Assembly: GCF_004331435.1 (NCBI RefSeq) | Contig: NZ_SJKA01000005.1 | Location: 434,001 to 498,000 of the forward strand | DNA length: 64,000 nt | Direction: 5' to 3' | Source of the DNA: Kribbella sindirgiensis | GTDB lineage: Bacteria; Actinomycetota; Actinomycetes; Propionibacteriales; Kribbellaceae | Shown here: one piece after another, positions 26,373 through 36,730 of the stretch | Layout: each line of letters starts with the position of its first letter | How positions within the stretch are numbered: position 1 is the stretch's first letter | Notes under the pieces: generated by a model | What the model saw: the letters and a program-made list of their open reading frames with translations, nothing else | The model's database searches: none | Told to the model about the DNA's origin: nothing | Made by a program: the position numbers and the translations under genes

Positions 26373-29144
26373 GTGGCTTCCGGACACGAACCACCAGCCA
26401 TCATCACCGAGGGGATGCCCACCCAGCTCCCCGACATCGACCCCGACGAGACACGGGAGTGGGTCGAATCGCTCGACGCGGTCCTGGACGAACGGGGCAA
26501 GGCGCGAGCGCGCTACCTGATGCTCAAGTTGATCGAGCGCGCCCGGGAGCGACAGGTCGGGGTGCCCGCGCTGCGGAGCACCGACTACATCAACTCGATC
26601 CCGCCCGAGCGTGAGCCCTGGTTCCCCGGTGACGAGCACATCGAGCGGCGGATCCGGGCCTTCATCCGGTGGAACGCCGCGGTGATGGTGAGCAAGGCCA
26701 ACCGCAAGGGCCTGGAGGTCGGCGGTCACATCGCCACCTACCAGTCGGCCGCCAGCCTGTACGAGGTCGGCTTCAACCACTTCTTCCGCGGGAAGGACCA
26801 CCCCGGCGGCGGCGACCAGATCTTCATCCAGGGTCACGCCTCCCCCGGGATGTACGCGCGCGCCTTCCTCGAGGGGCGGCTGACGACCGACGACCTGGAC
26901 GGCTTCCGCCAGGAGGTCTCGCGCGGCCCGCACAAGGGCCTGTCGTCGTACCCGCACCCGCGGCTGATGCCGGACTTCTGGGAGTTCCCGACCGTCTCGA
27001 TGGGTCTGGCCGCGCTGAACTCGATCTACCAGGCGCGCTTCAACCGGTACCTGCACCACCGCGGTATCAAGGACACCAGCCAGCAGCACGTCTGGGCGTT
27101 CCTCGGTGACGGCGAGATGGGTGAGCCGGAGTCGCTCGGCGCGATCGGCCTGGCCGCGCGCGAGGAGCTCGACAACCTCACCTTCGTGATCAACTGCAAC
27201 CTGCAGCAGCTGGACGGACCGGTCCGCGGCAACGGCAAGGTCATCCAGGAGCTGGAGGCGTTCTTCCGCGGCGCCGGCTGGAACGTCGTCAAGGTGATCT
27301 GGGGCCGCGAGTGGGACAACCTGCTGGCCCAGGACCACGACGGCGCGCTGGTGAACAAGATGAACACCACGCCGGACGGCCAGTTCCAGACCTACTCGGT
27401 CGAGTCCGGTGAGTACATCCGGAACAACTTCTTCGGCGGCGACCAGCGGCTCCAGCAGATGGTCAGCAACCTGTCCGACGAGGACCTGCGCAAGCTGCCC
27501 CGCGGCGGTCACGACTACCGCAAGGTGTACGCCGCGTTCAAGAGCGCGACCGAGCACGTCGGGCAGCCGACCGTGATCCTGGCCCAGACGATCAAGGGCT
27601 GGACGATCGAGGCGCTGGAGGGCCGCAACGCGACCCACCAGATGAAGAAGCTGACCTCGGACGACCTGAAGGCGTTCCGCGACCGGCTGTACCTGCCGAT
27701 CGACGACTCCGCGCTCGAGGACGCCTACAACCCGCCGTACTTCCACCCCGGCACCGACTCGCCCGAGTACCAGTACATGATGGAGCGGCGCAAGCAGCTC
27801 GGCGGTTCACTGCCGCAGCGGCGGGTGGCGCCGAAGACCTCGCTGAAGCTGCCTGGTGACGACGTCTACAAGCCGCTGGCCAAGGGCAACAACTCGCCGG
27901 TCGCGACCACGATGGCGCTGGTCCGGCTGTTCCGCGACCTGATGAAGGACCCGGAGATCGGCGACCGGATCGTCCCGATCGCCCCGGACGAGTACCGCAC
28001 GTTCGGGATGGACTCGATGTTCCCGACGGCCAAGATCTACAACCCGCACGGCCAGGCGTACGAGGCCGTCGACCGCAACCTGCTGCTGTCGTACAAGGAG
28101 TCCGAGCAGGGTCAGCTGCTGCACGAGGGCATCAGCGAGGCCGGCGCGATGGGCTCGATGATCGCGGCCGGTACGGCGTACGCGACGCACGGCGAGCCGA
28201 TGATCCCGTTCTACATCTTCTACTCGATGTTCGGGTTCCAGCGGACCGGTGACTCGCTCTGGGCGTTCGGCGACCAGCTCGGCCGGGGCTTCCTGGTCGG
28301 CGCGACGGCCGGCCGTACGACGCTGACCGGTGAAGGACTGCAGCACGCGGACGGTCACTCGCCGCTGCTCGCCTCCACCAACCCGGCGGCGGTGCACTAC
28401 GACCCGGGCTTCGCCTACGAGGTCGCGTACATCGTGAAGGACGGTCTGCGCCGGATGTACGGCTACGGCCTGGACAAGGACAAGCCGTTCGGCGAGGACG
28501 TCTTCTACTACCTCACGGTGTACAACGAGCCGGTGGCGCAGCCCGCCGAGCCGGAGAACCTCGACGTCGCGGGGCTGCTCAAAGGCATGTACCGCTTCGA
28601 CGAGTACCAGACCGCCGAGGGTGACGACGTACCGCGGGTGCAGCTGCTCGGGTCCGGTGTCGCGCTGCCGTGGGTGCGGAAGGCCCAGCAGATCCTCGCG
28701 GAGGAATACTCCGTGGCCGCGGACATCTGGTCCGTGACCTCGTGGAACGAACTGCGCCGGGACGCCGTCGCCGCCGAGCAGCACAACCTGCTGCACCCGG
28801 AGGAGCCGGAGCAGGTGCCGTTCGTGACCGAGCAGCTCAAGGACACGAAGGGTCCGGTCGTTGCCGTCAGCGACTTCATGCGCGCGGTGCAGGACCAGAT
28901 CTCCCGCTGGGTGCCGAACGACTACACGTCGCTCGGGACCGACGGCTGGGGTCTGGCCGACACCCGGGCCGCGGCGCGGCGGCACTTCCAGGTGGACGCC
29001 GAGTCGATCGTCGTCGCCACGCTGGAGATCCTGGCCAAGCGCGGCGACGTGAAGCCGGAGGTCGCCGCCGAGGCAGCCCGCAAGTACCGCATCGACGACC
29101 CGACCGCGGTCGCCGGCGTGAAGCAGGAGGGCGCCGGCGCCTGA
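26373..29144 (+). CDS. aceE: Pyruvate dehydrogenase E1 component, homodimeric
   Basis: 923 residues, the usual length for single-chain AceE. The thiamine diphosphate motif is present ([12 protein letters not shown]...[16 protein letters not shown]), followed by the pyrimidine-binding and transketolase C-terminal domains with [12 protein letters not shown] and YKESEQGQ. It decarboxylates pyruvate and passes the acetyl group to E2, feeding acetyl-CoA to the fatty acid operon 8 kb downstream. The E2 and E3 genes are not in this window. GTG start with AGGA five bases upstream. Orphan aceE beside ahpE/DUF3052 is standard in actinobacteria. Confidence 0.97.
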   Translation: MASGHEPPAIITEGMPTQLPDIDPDETREWVESLDAVLDERGKARARYLMLKLIERARERQVGVPALRSTDYINSIPPEREPWFPGDEHIERRIRAFIRWNAAVMVSKANRKGLEVGGHIATYQSAASLYEVGFNHFFRGKDHPGGGDQIFIQGHASPGMYARAFLEGRLTTDDLDGFRQEVSRGPHKGLSSYPHPRLMPDFWEFPTVSMGLAALNSIYQARFNRYLHHRGIKDTSQQHVWAFLGDGEMGEPESLGAIGLAAREELDNLTFVINCNLQQLDGPVRGNGKVIQELEAFFRGAGWNVVKVIWGREWDNLLAQDHDGALVNKMNTTPDGQFQTYSVESGEYIRNNFFGGDQRLQQMVSNLSDEDLRKLPRGGHDYRKVYAAFKSATEHVGQPTVILAQTIKGWTIEALEGRNATHQMKKLTSDDLKAFRDRLYLPIDDSALEDAYNPPYFHPGTDSPEYQYMMERRKQLGGSLPQRRVAPKTSLKLPGDDVYKPLAKGNNSPVATTMALVRLFRDLMKDPEIGDRIVPIAPDEYRTFGMDSMFPTAKIYNPHGQAYEAVDRNLLLSYKESEQGQLLHEGISEAGAMGSMIAAGTAYATHGEPMIPFYIFYSMFGFQRTGDSLWAFGDQLGRGFLVGATAGRTTLTGEGLQHADGHSPLLASTNPAAVHYDPGFAYEVAYIVKDGLRRMYGYGLDKDKPFGEDVFYYLTVYNEPVAQPAEPENLDVAGLLKGMYRFDEYQTAEGDDVPRVQLLGSGVALPWVRKAQQILAEEYSVAADIWSVTSWNELRRDAVAAEQHNLLHPEEPEQVPFVTEQLKDTKGPVVAVSDFMRAVQDQISRWVPNDYTSLGTDGWGLADTRAAARRHFQVDAESIVVATLEILAKRGDVKPEVAAEAARKYRIDDPTAVAGVKQEGAGA

Positions 29145-29156
29145 TCCGGTGCCAAT

Positions 29157-29188
29157 GGGCCGCTCACCCCAGCCGGGGTGGGCGGCCC
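29157..29188 (+). terminator. aceE terminator hairpin
   Basis: Fourteen-base arms 29157-29170 and 29175-29188 (GGGCCGCTCACCCC against GGGGTGGGCGGCCC, one G-T pair) close an AGCC loop twelve bases after the aceE stop. There is no strong T-run. Confidence 0.8.
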
Positions 29189-29253
29189 GTTGCTCTGTCC
29201 CCGGTTTGCTACGGTCGGCGCTGAGGGTTGTCGACGACGGGGAGTAGTCGAGC

Positions 29254-30747
29254 GTGTCCGAACTGCAACAGGCCGAGGCCGAGGAGAAGACCTTCTTCGG
29301 GCATCCGCGTGGGTTGATGACGCTGTTCACGACCGAGTTGTGGGAGCGGTTCAGCTACTACGGGATGCGCGCGATCCTGTTGCTGTACCTGACCGACCAG
29401 GCGCACGGGCTCGGGCTCGGTGAGTCGCTCGGGCAGGCCGTGGTGTCGATCTACGGCGCCTCGGTGTACCTGCTGTCGGTGCTCGGCGGCTGGTTCGCGG
29501 ACCGCGTGTTCGGCGCCCGTCGCACCGTCCTGTACGGCGGGAGCGTGATCGTCGCCGGCCACCTGTGTCTCGCGCTGCCGTCGAACGGTCCGGCGTACGC
29601 CGGGATCGCACTGGTTGCCCTCGGCACCGGGCTGCTGAAGCCGAACGTGTCGACGATGGTCGGCACGCTGTACGACCCGGGTGACACGCGGCGGGACTCG
29701 GCGTTCTCGATCTTCTACATGGGGATCAACATCGGGTCGTTCTCGGCGCCGTTCGTGGTCGGGTTCCTGCGCCGCGAGTTCGGGTTCCACGTCGCGTTCG
29801 CGGCGGCCGCGGTCGGTATGACGCTGGCGCTGGTGGCGTACCTGCTGGGCCGGCGGACCCTGCACGGCCGCGGCGACACCCCGCCGAACCCACTGACCGC
29901 CGCCGACCGGCCGACGATGATCAAGGTCTCGGCCGCGGTCTTCGCGCTGCTCGCGGTGGTGTTCGCCTGGTCGGCCTGGCGGTCCGGCGGTGTCGGTCCG
30001 CGGCCGGTCGTGGACGCGACATCGTACGTGTGCTTCCTGGCGCCGATCGCGTACTTCGTGATGCTGCTGCGGAGCCCGCTGGTCACGCCGGCCGAACGGC
30101 AGCGGGTCCGCGCGTACATCCCGTTGTTCGTCGCGGCGATGCTGTTCTTCATGCTGTTCGAGCAGGCCGCGACCACCTTGACGACGTTCGCGGCGAGCCG
30201 GACGCAGCTGGATCTGTTCGGGATCGAGATCTCGCCGGAGTTCTTCCAGTCCGTCAACCCGTTCTCGATCGTCGTGCTGGCGCCGGTGTTCGCGGTGATC
30301 TGGATCCGGCTCGGCGACCGCGGCCCGTCGATCGGGCAGAAGTTCGCGACCGGTCTGCTGCTGGCCGGTATCTCGTTCGCGGTGATGGCGCTCGCCTCGT
30401 CGGTTGCCGGGGACAACCTCGCGTCACCGCTCTGGCTGGTCGGCGTGTACGTGATCCAGACGCTCGGCGAGCTGTTCCTCTCCCCCGTCGGCCTGGCCGC
30501 GACGACGGTCCTGGCGCCGCGGGCGTTCCTGAGCCAGATGATGGCGCTGTGGTTCCTGGCCCCGGCCGCGGGTCAGGCGATCACCGCCCAGCTCGTGCAG
30601 GCGACCGAGGACGCGTCCGACACGGCGTACTTCGGCGGTCTCGCGGTCGTGACGATCGTGGTCGCGTTCGTCGTCTTCGCGCTGGCGCCGTGGATCCGGC
30701 GGCACACGGACGTCCGGGAAGGCTCTGGCGTACGAGAAACCTCGTAG
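29254..30747 (+). CDS. POT/PTR family proton-dependent oligopeptide transporter
   Basis: 497 residues with 12-14 hydrophobic segments. The family signatures are LWERFSYYGMRAILLLYL near the N-terminus (the ExxERFxYY-type motif) and FYMGINIGSFSAPF, the PTR2 signature 2. It should import di- and tripeptides with protons across the cytoplasmic membrane. GTG start with GGGGAG at good spacing. It stands alone after the aceE terminator; no regulator adjoins it. Confidence 0.93.
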   Translation: MSELQQAEAEEKTFFGHPRGLMTLFTTELWERFSYYGMRAILLLYLTDQAHGLGLGESLGQAVVSIYGASVYLLSVLGGWFADRVFGARRTVLYGGSVIVAGHLCLALPSNGPAYAGIALVALGTGLLKPNVSTMVGTLYDPGDTRRDSAFSIFYMGINIGSFSAPFVVGFLRREFGFHVAFAAAAVGMTLALVAYLLGRRTLHGRGDTPPNPLTAADRPTMIKVSAAVFALLAVVFAWSAWRSGGVGPRPVVDATSYVCFLAPIAYFVMLLRSPLVTPAERQRVRAYIPLFVAAMLFFMLFEQAATTLTTFAASRTQLDLFGIEISPEFFQSVNPFSIVVLAPVFAVIWIRLGDRGPSIGQKFATGLLLAGISFAVMALASSVAGDNLASPLWLVGVYVIQTLGELFLSPVGLAATTVLAPRAFLSQMMALWFLAPAAGQAITAQLVQATEDASDTAYFGGLAVVTIVVAFVVFALAPWIRRHTDVREGSGVRETS

Positions 30748-30816
30748 TCGCAGGCTTCGCGAGTTGCGCATTCCGTCCGACGCGGGCGGCGACCCGGGAG
30801 ACCTAGCGTCCGTGAC

Positions 30817-31125
30817 ATGACTGGCGCAAGCGTTGCTCTTCTCGCGGGGACGATGTCCACCATCCTCTTCGCGTCGAGCGCCCTGCCGATGGTGGTCCGG
30901 GCGATCCGGACCCGCGACCTCGCGTCGTACAGCCCGGCCAACCTGGTCCTGGCCAACGTCGGCAACGCCGTCCACTGCATCTACGTGGTGCACCTGCCGC
31001 CGGGACCGATCTGGATCCTGCACGGCTTCTACGTCGTGACGTCCGCGCTGATGTTGCTGTGGTGGCTGCGCTTCCACGCTTCCCGGCACCAGGTCGGACG
31101 CCCTGTCAGGGAGGTTGTTACATGA
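30817..31125 (+). CDS. SemiSWEET/PQ-loop-like small membrane protein
   Basis: 102 residues with three predicted helices. The order of features, TILFASSALPMVVRAIRTRDLASYSP followed by NVGNAVHCIYVVHLPPGPIW, resembles the three-helix SemiSWEET/PQ-loop repeat, in which a helix-1 proline and loop residues line a sugar path; such proteins work as dimers. The family call is by pattern only. It overlaps the FAD oxidoreductase gene by ATGA, so both are one transcription unit. Confidence 0.7.
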   Translation: MTGASVALLAGTMSTILFASSALPMVVRAIRTRDLASYSPANLVLANVGNAVHCIYVVHLPPGPIWILHGFYVVTSALMLLWWLRFHASRHQVGRPVREVVT

Positions 31126-32207
31126 ACACCATCATCATCGGCGCCGGTCAGGCCGGGCTCGCGACCGGTCACCAGCTGCAACGGCTCGGGGAGCCGTTCA
31201 CGATCCTCGACGGCAACGCCCGGGTCGGCGACCAGTGGCGGTCGCACTGGGACAGCCTGCGGCTGTACTCACCGGCGAAGTACGACGGGCTGCCCGGACT
31301 CCCGTTCCCGGGCGATCCGTGGCACTACCCCGGCAAGGACGAGGTGGCCGACTACCTCGCGTCGTACGCCGCTCACTTCGCGCTGCCGATCCGGCCGAAC
31401 GCCCGGGTCGACCGGCTCGAACGCCGCGACGACCGGTGGGTCGTCACCGTCGGGCGCGAGGAGCTCACGGCCGACAACGTCGTCGTCGCGACCGGGACGT
31501 TCGGCCGCACGCCGTACCTCCCGGACTACGCGGTCGACCTGGACCCGGCGATCCGGCAACTGCACTCGTCGGAGTACCAGCGGCCGGCGCAGCTCAAGGA
31601 CGGGCCGGTGCTGGTCGTCGGCGGCTCGCACTCCGGTACGGACGTCGCGTACGAGGTCGCCGAGACGCACCCGACCGTGCTGTGCGGTCGTGATCCCGGG
31701 CAGATGCCGTTCAAGCCGGGACGGGCGGGGCAGAAGGTGTTCTGGCCGATCTTCCTGTTCGTCGGGCGGCACGTCCTCACCCGCCGCTCGCCGCTCGGCA
31801 AGGTCGCGATGAAGGACCTGCGGTACCACGGCGGTCCGATGATCCGGGTCAAGCGGGCCGACCTGCTGGCTCGCGGGGTGGAGCGGGTGCCCGACCGGGT
31901 CGTCGGCGTCCAGGACGGCCGGCCGCTGCTGGCTGACGGCCGGGTGCTGGACGTGGCGAACGTGGTGTGGGCGACCGGGTTCCGGCAGGTGTTCGACTGG
32001 ATCAAGGTCCCGGTCGCGGGCGCTGACGGCTGGCCGCGCGAGTACCGCGGGGTCGCCGCGGACGCGCCCGGGCTGTTCTTCTGCGGACTGTGCTTCCAGT
32101 ACGCCTTCAGTTCGATGGTCCTGCCTGGCGTCGGCCGGGACGCGGCGTACGTCGCCCGGAGGATCACGGCACGCACCAGCGCGGGCCGGAGTCTTGCCGC
32201 CGCGTGA
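31122..32207 (+). CDS. FAD-dependent oxidoreductase, flavin monooxygenase/CzcO-like
   Basis: 361 residues. The Rossmann FAD motif is at the N-terminus (IIIGAGQAGLATGHQL), the NADPH motif in the middle (VLVVGGSHSGTDVA) and the family ATG segment follows (VVWATGFRQVF). It resembles flavin-containing monooxygenases and CzcO-type oxidoreductases that oxidise soft nucleophiles or hydroxylate organics. ATG 31122 overlaps the SemiSWEET-like stop. Substrate unknown. The copy-2 hairpin element begins three bases after its stop. Confidence 0.9.
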   Translation: MNTIIIGAGQAGLATGHQLQRLGEPFTILDGNARVGDQWRSHWDSLRLYSPAKYDGLPGLPFPGDPWHYPGKDEVADYLASYAAHFALPIRPNARVDRLERRDDRWVVTVGREELTADNVVVATGTFGRTPYLPDYAVDLDPAIRQLHSSEYQRPAQLKDGPVLVVGGSHSGTDVAYEVAETHPTVLCGRDPGQMPFKPGRAGQKVFWPIFLFVGRHVLTRRSPLGKVAMKDLRYHGGPMIRVKRADLLARGVERVPDRVVGVQDGRPLLADGRVLDVANVVWATGFRQVFDWIKVPVAGADGWPREYRGVAADAPGLFFCGLCFQYAFSSMVLPGVGRDAAYVARRITARTSAGRSLAAA

Positions 32208-32209
32208 CC

Positions 32210-32374
32210 AGGTCCTGTCTGGTGATCCAGCGCCGTAGCGAGGAGGTGCTCGGTGCGGTAGCTCGGCGTGCGGGGGCGAAGGTCTCGATGCGGAGCATCG
32301 TGGCCTTTGCACCCGTGCGGCGAGGTGCCGTGCCGAGTGCCCCGCAGTAGGCGATGGATTGCCAGACAGGACCT
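32210..32374. repeat. Nested hairpin element, copy 2 (25-bp imperfect inverted repeat around the same core)
   Basis: Arms 32210-32234 and 32350-32374 pair at 22 of 25 positions, and two of the three mismatches would be G-U pairs in RNA. They share nothing with the copy-1 arms except the four bases CGCC/GGCG next to the core. The enclosed 115 bp (32235-32349) match 3552-3666 at 111 positions; the four differences are at the first third of the core. The 20-codon frame with GAAGG upstream is also present (ATG 32288, TAG ending 32350). Here it lies between two rightward genes, while copy 1 lies between two leftward genes in the same core orientation. Confidence 0.85.
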
Positions 32375-32402
32375 CAGTGGCGCATGCTCGGTGGGGGGTT
32401 AC

Positions 32403-34040
32403 ATGGGGATTGTCGACGATCTGCAGCGGGCCCGGTCGGCGTTCGAGCGGCGGGACTGGGCGGTCGCGTACGAGAAGCTCGCCGCGGTCGACCGGGAGCA
32501 GGGTGCGACCGGTCTGGGGCCGGACGAGCTGGGCACCCTGGCCACCGCCGCGTACCTGCTCGGCGACACCGACGCCTGTATCCGGGCGCTGCAGCGCGGT
32601 TACCGTCAGCAGATCGAGGCCAAGGACACGCTTGGCGCGATCCGGTTCGCGTTCTGGCTGGCCCGGGTGCTGAACGACCGCGGTGAAGGAGCCGTCGGCA
32701 ACGGCTGGGCGGCGCGCGCCGAGCGGTTGATGGTCGACCATCCGGAGGACGTCGTGGAGCGCGGCTACCTGCGGATCCACGACTTCTTCCGGTGCCTGGA
32801 CCAGGCGGACTTCCAGGGCGCGCTGGAAGTCGGAGAGGACATCGTCGCGATCGCCCGGCGGCACGGGGACTCGGACCTGCTGGCCCAGGGCCTGGTGTGC
32901 AAGGGCCGTCTGCTGCTGTACTCCGGCCGCGTGCCGGAAGGGCTCGCGCTGATGGACGAGGCGATGGTCGGCGTCGCCGCCGGTGAGGTGTCACCGATCT
33001 TCGCGGGCAGTGTGTACTGCGCGATGATCGAAGGCTGCCAGGAGGTCCTCGACTTCGGGCGGGCGTCCGCGTGGACGGCGGCGTTGACGCGCTGGTGCGA
33101 CAGTCAGCCGGACCTGGTGCCGTTCACCGGGCAGTGTGCCGTCCACCGCGGCCAGATCCTGCGGCTGCATGCGGCGTACCCGGAGGCGCTGGCGGAGTTC
33201 GAGGACGCGTGCCGGCGGTACGAGGCGTCCGGGTCGAACGTCGCGGCAGGGCTGGCGTTGGGCGAGCGCGGCGACGTACTGCGGATTCGCGGAGACTTCA
33301 GCGGGGCGGATGCGTCGTACGACGCGGCGGCCGGGTTCGGGTACGAGGCGCAACCCGGGCGGGCCTTGCTGATGGTCGCGCGCGGGCGTGTCCCGGGGGC
33401 GGTGGCCGCCGTACGCCGGTTGCTCGCGGAGACGGGCGATCCGGTACATCGGTCGCGGTTGCTGGCGGGTGCGGTCGAGGTGCTGCTCGCCGGTGATGCG
33501 TTCGCCGAGGCGGAAGCGGCGGCCGGTGAATTGTTGACAATCGCCACCGGCTTCGGATGCGAGGGGCTGCGGGCGTCAGCGGCGTACTGCTCGGCCCTGG
33601 TGGCGTTGGCGGACGACGATCCGGACCGGGCGCTGCCGCACGCCCGGACGGCCGTGCGGTTGTGGAGTGAGCTACGGGCGCCGTACGAGCTGGCGCGCGC
33701 GAAGGTGCTGGTCGGGCAGGCGGTCCGGTTGCTCGGCGACGACGATTCGGCCACCGCCGAGCTGACCGCGGCGTGCCGCAGCTTCGCCGGGCTCGGCGCG
33801 GAACCGGCCCGGCAGGGCGTCGAGCGGCTGATCGGCCGCAGTACCGCGGGCGGGCTGACCGGGCGCGAGCTGGACGTCCTGCGCTTGGTTGCGGTGGGCA
33901 ACAGTAACGCCGAGATCGCGGAGCGGCTGGTGCTGAGCGACAAGACCGTCGCCCGGCACCTCACCAACATCTTCGCGAAGCTCGAGGTACCGTCCCGGAC
34001 CGCGGCCGCGGCCTACGCCCGCGATCACGACCTGCTCTGA
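32403..34040 (+). CDS. LuxR-type transcriptional regulator with TPR-like sensor region
   Basis: 545 residues. The first 460 or so are repeated helix-turn-helix hairpins of TPR character (many A-x-x-A-L and R-A-Y patterns). The C-terminus is a clear LuxR/FixJ DNA-binding domain: [40 protein letters not shown]. There is no AAA ATPase domain, so it is not a full LAL regulator. ATG with GGGGGG just upstream. Effector and targets are unknown; the neighbouring FAD oxidoreductase operon is a possible target. Confidence 0.88.
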   Translation: MGIVDDLQRARSAFERRDWAVAYEKLAAVDREQGATGLGPDELGTLATAAYLLGDTDACIRALQRGYRQQIEAKDTLGAIRFAFWLARVLNDRGEGAVGNGWAARAERLMVDHPEDVVERGYLRIHDFFRCLDQADFQGALEVGEDIVAIARRHGDSDLLAQGLVCKGRLLLYSGRVPEGLALMDEAMVGVAAGEVSPIFAGSVYCAMIEGCQEVLDFGRASAWTAALTRWCDSQPDLVPFTGQCAVHRGQILRLHAAYPEALAEFEDACRRYEASGSNVAAGLALGERGDVLRIRGDFSGADASYDAAAGFGYEAQPGRALLMVARGRVPGAVAAVRRLLAETGDPVHRSRLLAGAVEVLLAGDAFAEAEAAAGELLTIATGFGCEGLRASAAYCSALVALADDDPDRALPHARTAVRLWSELRAPYELARAKVLVGQAVRLLGDDDSATAELTAACRSFAGLGAEPARQGVERLIGRSTAGGLTGRELDVLRLVAVGNSNAEIAERLVLSDKTVARHLTNIFAKLEVPSRTAAAAYARDHDLL

Positions 34041-34167
34041 GGACGGCGCGCGGACCCGCCCGGTCACCGCGCGTTCGACGTACTGGAACAAGGAATCGGT
34101 CCTCGGAGGGAGCCACTTCACTCCGACGGGTGAGGCGGCGCCGCGCGCCGAGCCGGATGCTCGGAAC

Positions 34168-34692
34168 GTGAGCACAACAGAGCGTCCCGTCCCCCGCTGG
34201 GCCTACGTCCTCGCCCACGCGATCCCGTTCCTGACCCTGCCGTCCGGCCTCTGGCGGCTCGGCCTGGTGTTCGGTTCGTCAATGGGCATGCTCGACGACA
34301 ACGGCAACCACATCTACCTCACCGGTCTCGGCGCCAAGGTGTACGTCGTCTCGCTGTCGATCTTCTCCGAGCTGGTCGCCCTGACCGCATTGGGCCTGGT
34401 CAGTCGCTGGGGCGAGATCGCGCCGCGCTGGATCCCGCTCATCGGCGGCCGGCGGGTGCATCCGTACGCCGCGATCGTGCCCGCCGTACTGGGATCGCTG
34501 TCCCTGATGGCGATCTGGACGTACGGGTTCCGTGACGTCTTCACCGACGACTTCATCCCGTTCTCCAGCACGCCGTGGGCAGCGCTGATGATCACCTGCT
34601 ACGCACCGCTGCAGCTCTGGGGCCCCGCGCTCCTGGTCCTCACCTGGGCGTACTACCGGCGGCGGGTCAGCGTGCCCGCGGTCGCGGTCTGA
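34168..34692 (+). CDS. Four-helix membrane protein, unknown function
   Basis: 174 residues with about four transmembrane helices (around 12-34, 57-78, 95-117 and 140-160) and a YYRRR tail on the inner side. I do not recognise a named family. GTG start with weak ribosome-binding site. Its last 26 bases overlap the convergent pirin gene. Confidence 0.75.
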   Translation: MSTTERPVPRWAYVLAHAIPFLTLPSGLWRLGLVFGSSMGMLDDNGNHIYLTGLGAKVYVVSLSIFSELVALTALGLVSRWGEIAPRWIPLIGGRRVHPYAAIVPAVLGSLSLMAIWTYGFRDVFTDDFIPFSSTPWAALMITCYAPLQLWGPALLVLTWAYYRRRVSVPAVAV

Positions 34693-35674
34693 GCGTCGTC
34701 CCGGGCAGCGGCGGCGCCGGCAGCGGGTCGCCGTCGTACCCCGGCACCATCGGGAACCGGTCGTTGCCCGCAGCATCGATCGCGGCCTGCCAGGCGTCCC
34801 GCGCGGCGACGATCTCCTCGTGCGAGCGGCCGATGAAGTTCCACCACATCACCAGTTCCTCCTCGAACGGCTCGCCGCCGAGCAGCAGGAACCGCACGCC
34901 ATCGTCCGAGGCAGCGAGCTCGATCGCGTCCCGGCCGGCGCCGAGGTAGGTCATCTCGCCGAACCCCGGGTGGAGGTCCCCGACCGTCAGCGATCCGTCG
35001 ACCACGAGCACGGCGTACTCGTTGGAAGGGGTCAGCGGGAGGTCAAGCGACTGCCCCGGCCCGATCGTGATGTCGGCGCCGACGAGCGGGGTGTACGCCG
35101 GGGCGGGTGAGGTGACACCGGCGACGGTCCCGATCATCACGGTCATCTGGGCGCCGTCGAGTTCGAGGCGCGGCAGGTCGGCGTACGCGTTGAAGGCGGG
35201 CGGGGTCGTCGTACGGACGTCGTCCGGCAGAGCGACCCATAACTGGGCGCCGTGCAGCCTCGGCGGGGCGTCCGGCGTGGAGACCTCGGAGTGCGCGATG
35301 CCGTTGCCGGCGGTCATGATGTTCAGCTCGCCCGGGCGGACGAACGCGTGCGAGCCGACGCTGTCGCGGTGCTCGATCTCGCCCTCGAACAGCCAGCTCA
35401 CCGTCTGCAGGCTCGTGTGCGGGTGCGGCGGGACCTGCATGCCGCGCTCCCCCGGTACGTCGTACGAGTCGACGCGCCGCGCCAGGTCGTCCGGTCCGTA
35501 GTGGTCCACGAAGCACCAGGCACCGACCATCCGGCGATTCTTGTTCGGCAGCAACCGCCGCACGGTGGTCGATCGCCCCAGCACGACCTCCCGCCCTTCG
35601 AGCATCTCCAGCGCAGGCCCCTCACAGTCCCCGGTCCCGACGACCTCTGCCGGATCCTTCTCCAGGTCGCTCAT
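34667..35674 (-). CDS. Pirin family protein
   Basis: 335 residues, bicupin. The N-terminal cupin carries the metal ligands of pirin: PPHPHTSLQTVSW gives two His, and the following FEGEIEHRDS and ELNIMTAGNGIAHSE segments supply the remaining His and Glu. Family members act as redox-sensitive regulators or quercetinases. ATG 35674 overlaps the PHP gene stop as ATGA, so the start four codons earlier was rejected. It probably forms an operon with the PHP-domain gene. Confidence 0.92.
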   Translation of the reverse strand: MSDLEKDPAEVVGTGDCEGPALEMLEGREVVLGRSTTVRRLLPNKNRRMVGAWCFVDHYGPDDLARRVDSYDVPGERGMQVPPHPHTSLQTVSWLFEGEIEHRDSVGSHAFVRPGELNIMTAGNGIAHSEVSTPDAPPRLHGAQLWVALPDDVRTTTPPAFNAYADLPRLELDGAQMTVMIGTVAGVTSPAPAYTPLVGADITIGPGQSLDLPLTPSNEYAVLVVDGSLTVGDLHPGFGEMTYLGAGRDAIELAASDDGVRFLLLGGEPFEEELVMWWNFIGRSHEEIVAARDAWQAAIDAAGNDRFPMVPGYDGDPLPAPPLPGTTLRPRPRAR

Positions 35675-36714
35675 GATGCCGTCCATTCCGCGAGTTGGTG
35701 CTGGTCCCAGGTGTTGATGACGCGGTCCGCCGTGACGCCGCAGTCCTCGGCGCGTTCGCAGCCGTACACCTGCCAGTCGAGCTGGCCGGGCGCGTGCGCG
35801 TCAGTGTCGATCGAGAACACGCAGTCCATCTCGACCGCCATCGACAGCAGCCGCTTGGGCGGGTCGAGCCGTTCGGGACGGGAGTTGATCTCGACCGCGG
35901 TACCGAACTGACGGCACGCCTCGAACACCACCTCGGCGTCGAACTCGGACTCGGGACGGGTCCCGCGCCCGCCGGTGATCAGCCGGCCGGTGCAGTGTCC
36001 GAGGACGTCCACGTGCGGGTTGGCGATCGCGCGGACCATCCGCTCCGTCATCGGCTCGGACGCCATCCGCAGCTTCGAGTGCACGCTCGCCACCACCACG
36101 TCCAGCCGGGCGAGGATCTCGGAGTCGCAGTCGAGGGAGCCGTCCTCGTTGATGTCGACCTCGATCCCGTTCAGGATCGTGAAGCCGTCCAGTTCGTCCT
36201 GGAGCTTCTTGTTGAGCTCGGCAACGACCTCGAGCTGCTGCAGGCGGCGTTCGCGGGACAGGCCGTTGGCCACGGTCAGCCGCGGCGAGTGATCGGTGAG
36301 CGCCATGTACGAGTGGCCCAGGCGGTGCGCCGTACGCGCCATCTCCTCGATCGGGCTGCCGCCGTCGGACCACTCCGAGTGCAGATGCAGGTCCGCCTTC
36401 AGCTCGGCGCGCAGACCCTGGCCCGCTCCGGTCAGCTCACCCGCGGCACCCTCCAGCTTGACGAGGTACGCCGGGGTCTCGCCGTCCATCGCCTCGACGA
36501 TCACGGCCTCGGTCTTCGGCCCGATCCCCGGCAGCTCGGTCAGCGTCCCCGCGCGGCGCCGCGCGCGCACCTCGGCGGCCGGCAACGCGGCGATCGTGTC
36601 GGCCGCCCGCCGGTACGCCTTCACCCGGTGCGTCGGCTGCCGGTCACGCTCGAGGTAGTACCCGATCGCCCGAAGCGCCGCCACCGCGTCCGCCACACCC
36701 GCGTTGTCCGTCAT
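35671..36714 (-). CDS. PHP-domain phosphoesterase with PolX-type helix-hairpin-helix N-terminus
   Basis: 347 residues. The first 75 residues carry a DNA polymerase beta-like helical region with LTELPGIGPKTEAVIVEAM (helix-hairpin-helix). A complete PHP domain follows: DLHLHSEWSDG, LTDHSPR, NGIEVDIN, VVASVHS, DVLGHC, EINSRPERLD and SIDTDAH supply all the metal ligands. The polymerase palm of full PolX is absent. It may be a DNA-repair phosphoesterase or a histidinol-phosphatase-like enzyme. An in-frame ATG at 36732 is an alternative start that would overlap the repeat array. Confidence 0.88.
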   Translation of the reverse strand: MTDNAGVADAVAALRAIGYYLERDRQPTHRVKAYRRAADTIAALPAAEVRARRRAGTLTELPGIGPKTEAVIVEAMDGETPAYLVKLEGAAGELTGAGQGLRAELKADLHLHSEWSDGGSPIEEMARTAHRLGHSYMALTDHSPRLTVANGLSRERRLQQLEVVAELNKKLQDELDGFTILNGIEVDINEDGSLDCDSEILARLDVVVASVHSKLRMASEPMTERMVRAIANPHVDVLGHCTGRLITGGRGTRPESEFDAEVVFEACRQFGTAVEINSRPERLDPPKRLLSMAVEMDCVFSIDTDAHAPGQLDWQVYGCERAEDCGVTADRVINTWDQHQLAEWTAS

Positions 36715-36730
36715 TCCCCCATCTTCCGCC

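Noticed and set aside
26130-27746. A 538-codon minus-strand frame opposite aceE
   Set aside because: Low-complexity Val/Leu/Arg/Gln composition without motifs; aceE on the other strand is beyond doubt.
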